Origin: Paenibacillus alba
GTDB lineage: Bacteria; Bacillota; Bacilli; Paenibacillales; NBRC-103111
DNA length: 64,000 bases
NCBI RefSeq assembly: GCF_013204855.1
Contig: NZ_JABMKZ010000002.1
Coordinates: forward strand, 62,001 to 126,000
Direction: 5' to 3'
The position numbers were made by a program, and so were the translations under genes. Positions 43,614-52,139 of the stretch are shown piece by piece; position 1 is the first letter of the stretch, and each line of letters starts with the position of its first letter. The notes below the pieces were generated by a model. It did no database searches, was not told the DNA's origin, and saw nothing but the letters and a program-made list of their open reading frames with translations.

Positions 43614-43756
43614 CAACAACCACCCCCTGTCAAACGCTACCCTCTAAGTTTCCAATACTTCCCCTTCAGTATACCGTTTACCTTTTCATGAAAACAGCCC
43701 CCTTTCCGAAGAAAGAGAGCTGCTCGAATAATTGTTAAATGATTGCTTGGCATTGC

Positions 43757-43966
43757 TTAGCCTTTGCTCGTTTGTTTAACTGATTTTACAGCTTGCAGCT
43801 GGGATTGCGGTTGAGATGAAGCATCAAAACGTTTTCTCTCTGTCTTATCAATTTGAGCGATCTTCCCATCATGAACAACGATCTGAACGGAGCCATACTC
43901 TAGCCCATTTAACATTTGTTTAATTCTATCCACCCAAACATCGTCTAACTCTAATGGTTTTGCCAT
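43757..43966 (-). CDS. YezD/DUF2292 small protein
   Basis: A 69-residue protein with the DUF2292 core PLELDDVWVDRIKQMLNGLEYGSVQIVVHDGKIAQIDKTERKRF, followed by a Gln/Ser-rich tail. Members such as Bacillus YezD and Pseudomonas OscA are linked to sulfur metabolism and organosulfur use. The sulfonate and sulfate operons begin within 2 kb, which supports that link here. ATG 43966 is 7 bases after GGAGG; the frame runs on to 44011 into the hydrolase gene. It is co-directional with the hydrolase, 20 bases apart. Confidence 0.82.
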   Translation of the reverse strand: MAKPLELDDVWVDRIKQMLNGLEYGSVQIVVHDGKIAQIDKTERKRFDASSQPQSQLQAVKSVKQTSKG

Positions 43967-43985
43967 CTCATTTCCTCCGCTTCGT

Positions 43986-44816
43986 TTAGATCGTCCAATC
44001 ATTCCAATCATTTTTTTGTTTCTGTAGAAAAGTTAACCAGTGCCCTGTTTTCTCCAATAATTCTTTCGTCGAACTGCTTGTCGAATACGTATGATCCGCT
44101 TGAAAAATCAGCTCAATATCGCATTGTCCTTCATTTCTTAGCCAAAACATCTTCTGATATAAAGGCGCATAATCGACAGGTACCGTCTCGTCCGCTGTTC
44201 CATGAACAACAAGAACGTCCCCGTTAAACTTGCGCAGCTGTTCAAACGGTTGATGCTGCGATAAAGAGTCAAAAAAACGACTCGTCAGCAAGTATCCATG
44301 ATGATCAATCGCTCCGCCCAGCGGCAGCTTCTCGTATTCGCTTTTGCTTACAATTTTCACAATATCATTGTGCGGATGCGCAACCGCGGACCACAGTACA
44401 AGCGTTTTGACACGGCTATCTTTGGCAGCTGTCAATAAGGCTGTTGCCCCGCCCAAGCTATGACCGACCAAGATCACACGGCTTAAATCTACACAATCAA
44501 TCGTTAGCGCATAATCAATGACACTTCGCGTTTGATCAATCAGCGCATCCAGTCCGCCAGCGCCATAGTCGCCAGTACTCTCGCCACATCCGCCGTAATC
44601 GAAACGCAGAACCAAATATCCTTGCGAGCTAAATTCACGAGCTGCTTTCACAAACAGCCGATCCACACCTATCCGACTCCCTATAAAACCATGACAGATG
44701 ATAATGAGCGGCCAACGCTGACAGTCTACTTTGGAAGTTCCTGTTTGATTCGTCGGGTAGTGCAGAGTTGCGGCTAATTCGACGTCGTCGCTTTTAATTG
44801 TGATTGCGTGCTCCAT
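43986..44816 (-). CDS. alpha/beta hydrolase of the acyl-esterase type
   Basis: A 276-residue serine hydrolase with HGFIGSR (oxyanion hole), FDYGGCGESTGDYGAGG, the nucleophile elbow VGHSLGGATAL near residue 112, VHGTADETVP (catalytic Asp) and FQADHTYSTS (His). It is a cytoplasmic serine hydrolase of the ydeN/acyl-esterase type. It precedes the yezD-like gene in the same direction and is separated from the sulfonate operon by about 200 bases. A sulfur-related substrate is possible but not shown. Confidence 0.83.
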   Translation of the reverse strand: MEHAITIKSDDVELAATLHYPTNQTGTSKVDCQRWPLIIICHGFIGSRIGVDRLFVKAAREFSSQGYLVLRFDYGGCGESTGDYGAGGLDALIDQTRSVIDYALTIDCVDLSRVILVGHSLGGATALLTAAKDSRVKTLVLWSAVAHPHNDIVKIVSKSEYEKLPLGGAIDHHGYLLTSRFFDSLSQHQPFEQLRKFNGDVLVVHGTADETVPVDYAPLYQKMFWLRNEGQCDIELIFQADHTYSTSSSTKELLEKTGHWLTFLQKQKNDWNDWTI

Positions 44817-44952
44817 GATGTTAACTCCCTTTCATCTTACATATAATTCCGATAAGTTTAGTATGATTTAATTTATATTCCCATATTAGCACCACCCACT
44901 TGAGGTGTCAATCCTATTTTTAACATATTTTCAGCAAATAATTCCCGATGTG

Positions 44953-44989
44953 AAAAGACTCCCAACTTGCAACTGCACAAGTGAGAGCC
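44953..44989 (-). terminator. terminator of the sulfonate operon
   Basis: GACTCCCAACTTG (44957-44969) pairs imperfectly with CAAGTGAGAGCC (44978-44989), with TTTT following on the minus strand. It lies about 35 bases beyond the DUF4395 stop. Confidence 0.65.
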
Positions 44990-45025
44990 TCTCCGTGTTG
45001 AACCTGCTGCTTCTTGAGAATCAAG

Positions 45026-45427
45026 TTATCTGAGTTTAAACTGTTTGTACTGATAATAGATCGTACATCCAACACAATAGCCAAGAAGCGCTGCACCGGC
45101 AGCCAATAATAAGAAACCCGTGAAAACATAGCCAACAATCGTCCATCCAATGGCAAATGCGATAAGGGACAAAGAAAGGAACAATACAGCCAGTGAATTA
45201 TTAAACTTCGTTAATTCTTCTGCTTGTGTCTCTTTCCCGTTCCGTGGCAAAAAGGGTTTAGCAACCGCTACGAACACGTTCCATTTCCCGCCGCCGATAA
45301 GTCCCAGCACCTGGATGAGCCATAATAATACGACAAGCCAAGACCATTGCAAGGCAAATGCCAACAGAACAAAAACTACAATCCCCGTTTGATTCGCTTT
45401 TACATAGGCCATTGGGACTTCTTTCAT
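45026..45427 (-). CDS. DUF4395 membrane protein
   Basis: A 133-residue protein of the DUF4395 family with three to four membrane helices (residues about 15-45, 78-98 and 100-120) separated by GGGKWNVFVAVAKPFLPRNGKETQAEE. The family is of unknown function and often lies next to redox or sulfur genes. ATG 45427 follows AAGGAGGAATTCGG. It begins 12 bases after ssuA and ends the sulfonate operon, so it probably belongs to that pathway; a role in the membrane side of thiol or sulfite handling is speculation. Confidence 0.8.
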   Translation of the reverse strand: MKEVPMAYVKANQTGIVVFVLLAFALQWSWLVVLLWLIQVLGLIGGGKWNVFVAVAKPFLPRNGKETQAEELTKFNNSLAVLFLSLSLIAFAIGWTIVGYVFTGFLLLAAGAALLGYCVGCTIYYQYKQFKLR

Positions 45428-45439
45428 CCGAATTCCTCC

Positions 45440-46474
45440 TTATTTCACCAACCACTCCTGGATGGCAAAATCTTTCTTCGCCAAGCCTTGCTCGACGAGA
45501 AACTTTTTGGTTTCATCAATCAGCTTCAAGCCTTCTGTCGGCACGGCTTCAATAGGCCATTGCTCGATTTTGAATGAAGCCCTGACCACATCTTCTGGAT
45601 AACCGGAAGCTTCCGCGTAGAATTTCCAATACGCATCCGGATTTTCGCGAATTTCTTTCACAGCTTTTGTCCGAAGGTCATTCCATAGCTTAGGGAACTG
45701 CGGATTTTTGGCCAAATAATCCTCGGTTACGACCGTTAGGCTAGAGCCTTGAAGAATCGGATGTTTCGCGGCTTCATCAATAGCTACATATCCTTTTTTC
45801 AAAAGTAATGGACCAAAACCGGTCGGATACGCATAGGCGGCAATATCGCCGCGGGCTAAAGCCGCTTCTCCATCAGCAGGCAATAGGTGCAAGATTTTAA
45901 CGCTTTTGTCCAATCCCTGCTCTTTGAGTAAGCTGGTTAAATAACGGCTCATGTACGAGCCTTGCGACGTTGCGACTTTTTTGTCCTTCAGATCCGCTAA
46001 CGTTTTGGGGCCGTCTGCTTTGGCGACTAGCCAGGCATTCATATTCACTTGCGATAAATTGATTAACCGTGTTTTCAGCCCAGCTGCTTTCCCGTTAATG
46101 GCTGGCGTATCGCCATAGATGCCTACATCCAAGGTCCCAGCGGTTATCGCCTCATTTAAGTTGGGTCCGTTAGGAAAAGTGAAATATTTGAACTCTTTAA
46201 CACCGTATTTCTTTAGCTCGCTCTCCAAGTAGCCTTTGGATTGCGCCCAACCTTCGGGTCCTGTAATCGTTTTGTTGTTATTCGCCGAAATAAAGCCAAT
46301 TCGCAGTGTTTCAGGCAGTTTAATTTGAGCATCTGCCGAAGCCCCAGCAGCTGTGGGTGCTGTCGTAGCTGTCGCCGAAGTATTCGTCGTTTTAGCGCCG
46401 CAAGCGGCTAAGAATGCGCTAAATAAAGTTAGTATAAGGGCAATACTGAGTAATTTCAATGATTTCTGTGTCAT
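45440..46474 (-). CDS. ssuA: sulfonate ABC transporter substrate-binding lipoprotein
   Basis: A 344-residue lipoprotein. The signal peptide ends in the lipobox LAAC near residue 25, followed by a Thr/Ala-rich linker. The mature part is a periplasmic-binding-protein fold of the NMT1/SsuA type (LRIGFISANNNKTITGPEGW; AGTLDVGIYGDTPAI; AKADGPKTLADLKDKKVATSQGSYMSRYL). It captures aliphatic sulfonates outside the membrane for SsuBC. It follows the ferredoxin gene and precedes the DUF4395 gene. Taurine or nitrate binders look similar, but the operon favours sulfonate. Confidence 0.85.
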   Translation of the reverse strand: MTQKSLKLLSIALILTLFSAFLAACGAKTTNTSATATTAPTAAGASADAQIKLPETLRIGFISANNNKTITGPEGWAQSKGYLESELKKYGVKEFKYFTFPNGPNLNEAITAGTLDVGIYGDTPAINGKAAGLKTRLINLSQVNMNAWLVAKADGPKTLADLKDKKVATSQGSYMSRYLTSLLKEQGLDKSVKILHLLPADGEAALARGDIAAYAYPTGFGPLLLKKGYVAIDEAAKHPILQGSSLTVVTEDYLAKNPQFPKLWNDLRTKAVKEIRENPDAYWKFYAEASGYPEDVVRASFKIEQWPIEAVPTEGLKLIDETKKFLVEQGLAKKDFAIQEWLVK

Positions 46475-46525
46475 ATGTCTGTGACCCCCTGCATGATGTT
46501 TAAATGGAATGAATGATATTGTTAA

Positions 46526-46864
46526 TTAATGTGATGCGTGCATCCGCTGGAAAATAATATAGGAACCATCCGACGATGCTGTAGATTTCCTGCCCCGGCC
46601 CCAGCCAAGATCTTCTTTGTAGCTGCCCAGCAGGCCATCTTCAACTAATTCACTTTCGCTAACGGCAATCGACTGTTCAGCAACAGGCGAAACGTAAAGA
46701 GCATCCGTCGGGCAATAGAGTTCACACATAAAGCAGCTTTGGCAGTCGGATTGTCTGGCAATGACGGGGATATCCCCGGCAACGGCTTCGAAAACATTCG
46801 TTGGGCATACCGATACGCACTGATTGCAGCTTATGCAGCGGTCTTTACTTAGTAGTTCAATCAT
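46526..46864 (-). CDS. 2x[4Fe-4S] ferredoxin, AprB-like partner
   Basis: A 112-residue protein with two cluster motifs, CISCNQCVSVCP and CQSCFMCELYCP, spaced as in 2[4Fe-4S] ferredoxins, plus a C-terminal extension of about 55 residues. Its ATG overlaps the flavoprotein stop (ATGA), so the two are made together. The pair resembles the alpha and beta subunits of adenylylsulfate reductase in layout, but the C-terminal tail is shorter. Its job is likely electron transfer to or from the flavoprotein. Confidence 0.85.
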   Translation of the reverse strand: MIELLSKDRCISCNQCVSVCPTNVFEAVAGDIPVIARQSDCQSCFMCELYCPTDALYVSPVAEQSIAVSESELVEDGLLGSYKEDLGWGRGRKSTASSDGSYIIFQRMHASH

Positions 46865-48477
46865 GACACAACAGCCTCCCTTAAAATGTTGGCTTCTTCC
46901 GACCGTTCCGCCAAAGGCTTCGCCCATCTCGTATCCAACCCACCGCTAATGATGCGATATTTCTGATTCAAATCGATTTTCGGAAAATCCTCCCGACGAT
47001 GCATGCCGCGGGTTTCTGTTCTTAACAAGCCGCTTGTAAACATCCATCTCGCTGTCGCTGTCATGGCTGCCGCTTCGCGAACACGAACGATATTCCCATC
47101 GCTTGCTTGAATCCCTTGCTTCAATTCGTTCCAAAGGCGATCCAATCTCCCTAGCGAGTCCTCCATACCTTCCCCTGTGCGGAACCAATTCCGATCATAG
47201 GGGAATACTTCAGCTTGAACCGCCTTGATGACCTCTTGCGTATCCACCGCATCCGAGCGGGTCGTCGCTTGCTTCGGAACACCGGTTGCTTCTGATAATC
47301 CTTTCGCATTCCGATTTGCCGCTGCAACACCTAGCTTCTGCGCATATTTAGCGGCAGCTTCGCCTGAGAAATACCCTGAAGACATGGCCCAAGCTGCATT
47401 ATGACTACCGCCTCCAGTGAAGCCTCCACAGATCAATTCCCTCGTCGCGGCATCTCCTGCAGCATAGAGACCCGGAACTTCCGTGGCACAAGTTTCATCA
47501 ATGATATGAATGCCGCCAGTCCCTCTTACCGTTCCTTCAAAACGCAAGGTGACCGGGAACTTTTGGGTAAATGGATCAATCCCAAGACGATCGAACGACA
47601 AGAAGAAATTAGGCTGCGCTTGACGCATCGCTTTTTTGACGATCTCATCCGCTTTATCAATCTTGGCATATACAGGCTGTGTAAGCAGTGTCTTGGCAAT
47701 CACAGAACGCCCTCTTTGCGATCCTGCCCCTTCGATGATGCCGCCATCTTCATAGTAGAAAGTTGCCCATGTATAGAAAGCTGATTTCGTCACGGGCGAG
47801 AATGCCGGTGCTAAGGAATAAGCTGTGGAGAACTCCATCCCCGATAAATTCGCTCCTGCTTCAGCGGCTAATAAATATCCATCACCCGTCAACACATTGG
47901 TTCCAAGCGCTTTGCTAAGGAAAGCACACCCTCCTGTTGCAATAATTACGGAGGCCGCATCCACTCGCCATGCTCCTTTGGTTTGGTTATTAATACCCGT
48001 GGCTCCAGCAACGCCATGCTCGTCGGCAAGCAGCTCCAAGGCCGGGCTATGATCTAGAATTCGCACACCCGCTTTTTGCACTTGCTTACGCATCAACTTC
48101 ATATATTCAGGACCTTGCAAGCTCTTCCGATGGGAAATCCCTGTTTCATCCAAAGGGAACGGATAGCCCCAAGCTGCGATTTGATTCGTGTTCGCATACG
48201 TCCGGTCCAAAACTCTCTTCATCCATCCGCGATCTGCCAAGTAGCCGCCTAGCGCCTCTCTGCTCTTCATCGCTTCCTCACGCTCATGCTCCGTTGGATT
48301 TACATACCATAAGCCGGTACCCGATGGTGCTGTTGCCCCGCTTGTTCCACAGTATCCTTTATCCACCAAAACAACTTTGGCGCCTTCTTTGGCAGCAGTG
48401 ATCGCTGCCCATGCTCCGGAAGGCCCCCCGCCTATGACGAGTACATCAGCTTGTAATTGAACTTCGAATTGGGTCAT
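46861..48477 (-). CDS. AprA/fumarate-reductase-type flavoprotein in the sulfonate operon
   Basis: A 538-residue FAD protein of the succinate dehydrogenase/fumarate reductase/AprA superfamily. VLVIGGGPSGAWAAITAAKEG is the FAD-binding fold at residues 12-32. GTSGATAPSGTG, the FAD-proximal GGIHIIDETCATEVPGLYAAGDAA and the C-terminal TETRGMHRREDFP are family hallmarks. It is embedded between ssuB and ssuA with a ferredoxin partner behind it. A role in redox chemistry on a sulfur compound taken up by SsuABC is inferred. L-aspartate oxidase is unlikely given context. The exact substrate is unknown. Confidence 0.83.
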   Translation of the reverse strand: MTQFEVQLQADVLVIGGGPSGAWAAITAAKEGAKVVLVDKGYCGTSGATAPSGTGLWYVNPTEHEREEAMKSREALGGYLADRGWMKRVLDRTYANTNQIAAWGYPFPLDETGISHRKSLQGPEYMKLMRKQVQKAGVRILDHSPALELLADEHGVAGATGINNQTKGAWRVDAASVIIATGGCAFLSKALGTNVLTGDGYLLAAEAGANLSGMEFSTAYSLAPAFSPVTKSAFYTWATFYYEDGGIIEGAGSQRGRSVIAKTLLTQPVYAKIDKADEIVKKAMRQAQPNFFLSFDRLGIDPFTQKFPVTLRFEGTVRGTGGIHIIDETCATEVPGLYAAGDAATRELICGGFTGGGSHNAAWAMSSGYFSGEAAAKYAQKLGVAAANRNAKGLSEATGVPKQATTRSDAVDTQEVIKAVQAEVFPYDRNWFRTGEGMEDSLGRLDRLWNELKQGIQASDGNIVRVREAAAMTATARWMFTSGLLRTETRGMHRREDFPKIDLNQKYRIISGGLDTRWAKPLAERSEEANILREAVVS

Positions 48478-48511
48478 CCTAACTTCCTCCTTAGTAACGT
48501 TACCGTTTCCT

Positions 48512-49285
48512 TTAAATAGAGAATGCGTCTACAGCTGAGATTCTAGCTTGCTCATAGGGCTTCTTCACAAGCAAACGGTCTAATATCGTCTTCTCAAAAT
48601 AGGCAAACCCGCTGTCATGCTCTCTTGGACGCGAGAGTGAAATCTTTAAATCCAGCCCTATTTTCCCATCCTCAATCACGATAACTCGATCCGCTAGTGC
48701 AACTGCCTCGCTCACATCATGTGTAACTAACAGAACCGTGAATTGCTGCTCAAGCCACAGCTGCTCAATCAGCTGCTGCATTTCGATGCGGGTCAAAGCA
48801 TCCAATGCACCTAACGGTTCGTCCAGCAGCAAAAGCCTTGGATTACCGGCCAGCGCTCTTGCTAATGCCACCCGCTGTCTTTGACCGCCGGAGAGTACAG
48901 ATGGCCAATCATCCTTTTTGTGTTCCAACCCAACTTGCTGCAGGGCACGGAAGGCAATTTCTTTATCTCCTGATTTAACGCCAATTCTAACGTTGTCAAT
49001 ATTCTTTTTCCATGGCAGCAGTCGATGCTCCTGAAACAGCACCCTAGTATCTTCATGAATACCTTGAATCGACTGTGCATCCAACAAAATCGCTCCACTT
49101 GAAGCTTCATCGAGCCCTGCTATCAAACGCAGCAGTGTACTTTTCCCGCAGCCGCTGCGCCCTACAATCGCCACGAACTCTCCTTGCTTAATGGTCAAAT
49201 CAATACCTGACAATACATTTGTTGGACCAAAGGCTTTATTAACATTGCGTATATTCAGCTGGACGCCTCCCGATTTGCTACTCAT
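48512..49285 (-). CDS. ssuB: sulfonate ABC transporter ATPase
   Basis: A 257-residue ABC ATPase with Walker [10 protein letters not shown], the Q-loop in [32 protein letters not shown] signature, [11 protein letters not shown]alker B and the switch histidine in [11 protein letters not shown]. It is of the nitrate/sulfonate/taurine importer type. It energises uptake together with SsuC and SsuA. It starts 13 bases after ssuC and is followed by the flavoprotein gene. Confidence 0.88.
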   Translation of the reverse strand: MSSKSGGVQLNIRNVNKAFGPTNVLSGIDLTIKQGEFVAIVGRSGCGKSTLLRLIAGLDEASSGAILLDAQSIQGIHEDTRVLFQEHRLLPWKKNIDNVRIGVKSGDKEIAFRALQQVGLEHKKDDWPSVLSGGQRQRVALARALAGNPRLLLLDEPLGALDALTRIEMQQLIEQLWLEQQFTVLLVTHDVSEAVALADRVIVIEDGKIGLDLKISLSRPREHDSGFAYFEKTILDRLLVKKPYEQARISAVDAFSI

Positions 49286-49298
49286 CTCTCATTCCCCC

Positions 49299-50090
49299 TT
49301 ATTTCGCTTTCTGAATATAATTGTGATGCCACTTCAACCAACGATTTTCGAAATATTTAGCTGCTAAATCAGATAATTTCCCTAATAAGGCATATAAAAT
49401 GACACAGAGGACAACGACATCCATTTGCATAAACTCCCTGGCATGTGTTGCCATATAGCCGATGCCTGAATCCGCCGCAATCGTTTCTGCCACAATTAAG
49501 CTGAGCCACATAATACCTAGGGAGAATCGGATGCCGAGCAGAATATTGGCTAATGCTCCTGGCAGAATGACTTTCGTAAACAATGAGAACCCTTTGAGCC
49601 CGTATACCCGGCCCATTTCTACCAAGCCTGGGTCAACAGAACGAATTCCGTGAAACGTATTTAAATAAATCGGAAACGCCACACCCAAGGAGACAAGAAA
49701 TAATTTGGACGTCTCTCCGATGCCGAACCACATGATCACAAGTGGAATCATCGCTAAGTGCGGAATAGTTCGAACCATTTGGACGGAAGAATCTATGTAA
49801 CGCTCCGCTATCGGGAAAATTCCATTAAGTAGGCCGATGACAAAAGCAATGCTTCCTCCGATTAGAAAGCCCAGAAACGCACGCTTCGTACTTACCGCTA
49901 CATATTCAAAAATCGTGCCATCTTGAATTACGCCATACAAGGCTTTCAAAACTTCCAATGGTGTTGGTAAGATTCGCTCCGATAACCAGCCGGATAATCC
50001 AAGAATCTGCCAAAGGAGCAGCACTAGAATCGGAATGACCCATGGCTCCCAAAACCTGGCGCTTAGTGATGCTGTGCGATTTGCTAACAT
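49299..50090 (-). CDS. ssuC: sulfonate ABC transporter permease
   Basis: A 263-residue permease with about six membrane helices and the EAA-type loop EMGRVYGLKGFSLFTKVILPGALANILLGIR near residues 160-190, which docks on SsuB. It belongs to the TauC/SsuC/NrtB group. ATG 50090 follows AGAGGG. First gene of the sulfonate operon, behind a leader of about 160 bases that holds a candidate attenuator. Confidence 0.87.
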   Translation of the reverse strand: MLANRTASLSARFWEPWVIPILVLLLWQILGLSGWLSERILPTPLEVLKALYGVIQDGTIFEYVAVSTKRAFLGFLIGGSIAFVIGLLNGIFPIAERYIDSSVQMVRTIPHLAMIPLVIMWFGIGETSKLFLVSLGVAFPIYLNTFHGIRSVDPGLVEMGRVYGLKGFSLFTKVILPGALANILLGIRFSLGIMWLSLIVAETIAADSGIGYMATHAREFMQMDVVVLCVILYALLGKLSDLAAKYFENRWLKWHHNYIQKAK

Positions 50091-50140
50091 ACAGATCCCT
50101 CTTTCTTCTCATAAAGTAAAGTGGCGTTAGAAAACGAAAA

Positions 50141-50184
50141 GACTCCCAGTTCTTACCCCTGCATAGGCCGTAAGAATGGGAGTC
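50141..50184 (-). terminator. leader terminator/attenuator before ssuC
   Basis: GACTCCCA (50141-50148) pairs with TGGGAGTC (50177-50184), with an inner CTTAC/GTAAG stem. On the minus strand TTTTCGTTTTC follows. The 5' arm (GACTC on the minus strand) can instead pair with GAGTC at 50204-50200 as an antiterminator (50180-50204). Together they form a candidate attenuator of the sulfonate operon. Confidence 0.6.
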
Positions 50185-50242
50185 TCCAGTTATCCGGTCG
50201 ACTCTTTTATTTAATTTTATAATTCATACCCGATTACTTGGA

Positions 50243-50286
50243 TATAAGTTGAGTCTTATACTATCACCGCTTTTTCATGTCGTCAA
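50243..50286 (-). promoter_or_regulatory. sulfonate operon promoter with palindromic operator
   Basis: On the minus strand: -35 TTGACG (50286-50281), 17-base spacer, -10 TAGTAT (50263-50258). The inverted repeat TATAAG-TTGAGT-CTTATA (50243-50260) overlaps the -10 and the expected start site and could be a sulfur-regulator operator. Confidence 0.7.
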
Positions 50287-50432
50287 CGGATAATTTTACC
50301 AAAAAGCACTTTTCATCCTAAATCCGAGTCTCCGCCTACATCTCCTCGCAAGGATAAATGAATCGCTTCATCTAAAGATAGCAAATTTCAAAAAAATTAG
50401 GGTCATCATGTATAAAATTCAAGATTAGTGTA

Positions 50433-50461
50433 TTGACAAATAAGACCATCGGCTGTTATAG
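50433..50461 (+). promoter_or_regulatory. cysT promoter
   Basis: TTGACA (50433-50438), 17-base spacer, TTATAG (50456-50461). It is close to the sigma-A consensus and lies about 55 bases before the cysT start. A T/A-rich stretch with TATTCC follows, a possible regulator site. Confidence 0.75.
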
Positions 50462-50515
50462 TCAATTTATTATTCCGAGTAAAACGCTATGATTAATACT
50501 TTTAGGTGGTGTAAT

Positions 50516-51322
50516 GTGGGAAATAAGGTGTTTAAAGCTACGGTTCGATCTGTGCTTATTGGCTATCTGATTGTACTGCTTCTCATTCCAATAGGTTCCA
50601 TCTATGTCAAAGGATTTTCATTAGGATGGGATCCGTTTTGGAAAGAAGTTACTGGTCCGCTAGCCTGGAAGTCCATTTTACTAACGATTAAGCTAAGTGT
50701 TATCTCTACTGTTATTGAAGCAATTGTCGGTACCATCATTGCTTATGTTCTTGTCAGGTATACATTTCGCGGCAAAAGCATTTTAAACAGTATGGTCGAT
50801 CTCCCGTTCTCCTTGCCAACCTCAGTCGCTGGGTTGATGTTTCTTACCCTATTAGGACCATCAAGTCCGTTAGGCGTATGGCTCGATCATGTTGGCATCA
50901 AGCTGCTGTACAATCAAACAGCTATCATCATTGGTCTAGTCTTCGTTACATTCCCTTTCGTGATTCGAACCGTTCAGCCCTTGCTGGAACAGCTCGATCC
51001 TGCTGAAGAGCAAGCCAGCTTCACTCTTGGCGCAGGAAAGTTTTACACCTTCCTACGCATTGTATTCCCAGCTATTTTCCCCGGCATCATCGCAGGCAGT
51101 ATGCTCGCATTCTCAAGATCTTTAGCCGAATTCGGCGCCATCTCCTTGATATCCGGGAATTTGCCCGGAAAAACAATGGTTGCATCGGTCTATATATACG
51201 GCGAGACACAGAATTTCAATCCTGAAGGCGCAGCAGCTATTTCTATCGTACTCCTTACATTGTCGGTCCTCATTCTATGGATCATTAATGTATTGACTCG
51301 CGGAAAGGGGCGCCTGGCATGA
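50516..51322 (+). CDS. cysT: sulfate ABC transporter permease CysT
   Basis: A 268-residue permease with six membrane helices and the MetI-like signature EEQASFTLGAGKFYTFLRIVFPAIFPGIIAGSMLAFSRSLAEFG. It is the CysT/CysU subunit type. GTG 50516 is chosen because AGGTGG precedes it at a good distance; ATG 50489 has no site. Its stop overlaps the cysW start by four bases. With CysW it forms the channel for sulfate or thiosulfate. Confidence 0.88.
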   Translation: MGNKVFKATVRSVLIGYLIVLLLIPIGSIYVKGFSLGWDPFWKEVTGPLAWKSILLTIKLSVISTVIEAIVGTIIAYVLVRYTFRGKSILNSMVDLPFSLPTSVAGLMFLTLLGPSSPLGVWLDHVGIKLLYNQTAIIIGLVFVTFPFVIRTVQPLLEQLDPAEEQASFTLGAGKFYTFLRIVFPAIFPGIIAGSMLAFSRSLAEFGAISLISGNLPGKTMVASVYIYGETQNFNPEGAAAISIVLLTLSVLILWIINVLTRGKGRLA

Positions 51323-52125
51323 GAAAACTCTTAATTACCATTTCATTTTTAGTCATCTTGCTTCTGATCATACTCCCTTTTCTCGGCATCACCTTTGGCG
51401 CGTTTGAAGAAGGCTTTCAACCCTTTTGGGATTCTCTTAAGCGGCCTGAAGCTCTGCATGCTCTGAAAATCTCGCTGATTATCGTTGTTATTGTCACCAT
51501 TCTAAATACGATCGTTGGTGTTTATGTATCGTTAGCCATCGTTCGTGGAACTTGGATAGCGCGCTGGTTAAAACCAATCATCAATGCCATCATCGATTTA
51601 CCGTTTGCTGTATCTCCAATTATCGTTGGTTTAATGGTCATTTTAATATTTGGTCCCAATACAGCATTAGGCGCTTTTATGGAAGATCATAACATGAAAA
51701 TCGTTTATGCCATCCCCGGTATGGTGCTGGCGACCATGTTTATCACCTTTCCATTAATGGTCCGAGAAGTCGTTCCTTTGCTGGAAGAGATCGGCACACA
51801 ATCCGAGGAAGCTTCCGCAACGCTAGGCGCTGGCGCATGGCGCACATTTATTCAGATTACATGGCCAGGTATCCGTTGGGGTGTTCTATACGGTCTCATT
51901 TTAACTGTCGCTAGATCGCTTGGTGAGTTCGGCTCCATCCTCGTCGTCTCCGGAAATATTATCAATCAAACGCAAACGGCAACGACACTCGTCTATCAAG
52001 ATGCCGAGCAGTTTCAACTGGTTGCGGCCAATAGTCTAGCTTTCGTCTTGGGACTTATCTCTATTTCAATATTATTATCACTGGAATGGCTAAAAAGAAG
52101 AAGTGAGCATTTGCGGAATCATTAA
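51319..52125 (+). CDS. cysW: sulfate ABC transporter permease CysW
   Basis: A 268-residue permease with six membrane helices and the signature SEEASATLGAGAWRTFIQITWPGIRWGVLYGLILTVARSLGEFG. It pairs with CysT. ATG 51319 overlaps the cysT stop. The gene is followed by cysA after 14 bases. Confidence 0.88.
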   Translation: MRKLLITISFLVILLLIILPFLGITFGAFEEGFQPFWDSLKRPEALHALKISLIIVVIVTILNTIVGVYVSLAIVRGTWIARWLKPIINAIIDLPFAVSPIIVGLMVILIFGPNTALGAFMEDHNMKIVYAIPGMVLATMFITFPLMVREVVPLLEEIGTQSEEASATLGAGAWRTFIQITWPGIRWGVLYGLILTVARSLGEFGSILVVSGNIINQTQTATTLVYQDAEQFQLVAANSLAFVLGLISISILLSLEWLKRRSEHLRNH

Positions 52126-52139
52126 GGAGGAGCATACCT

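Noticed and set aside
50090..50290. SAM (S-box) riboswitch before the sulfonate operon
   Set aside because: The leader lacks the conserved S-box core; only a terminator/antiterminator pair and a palindrome are visible.
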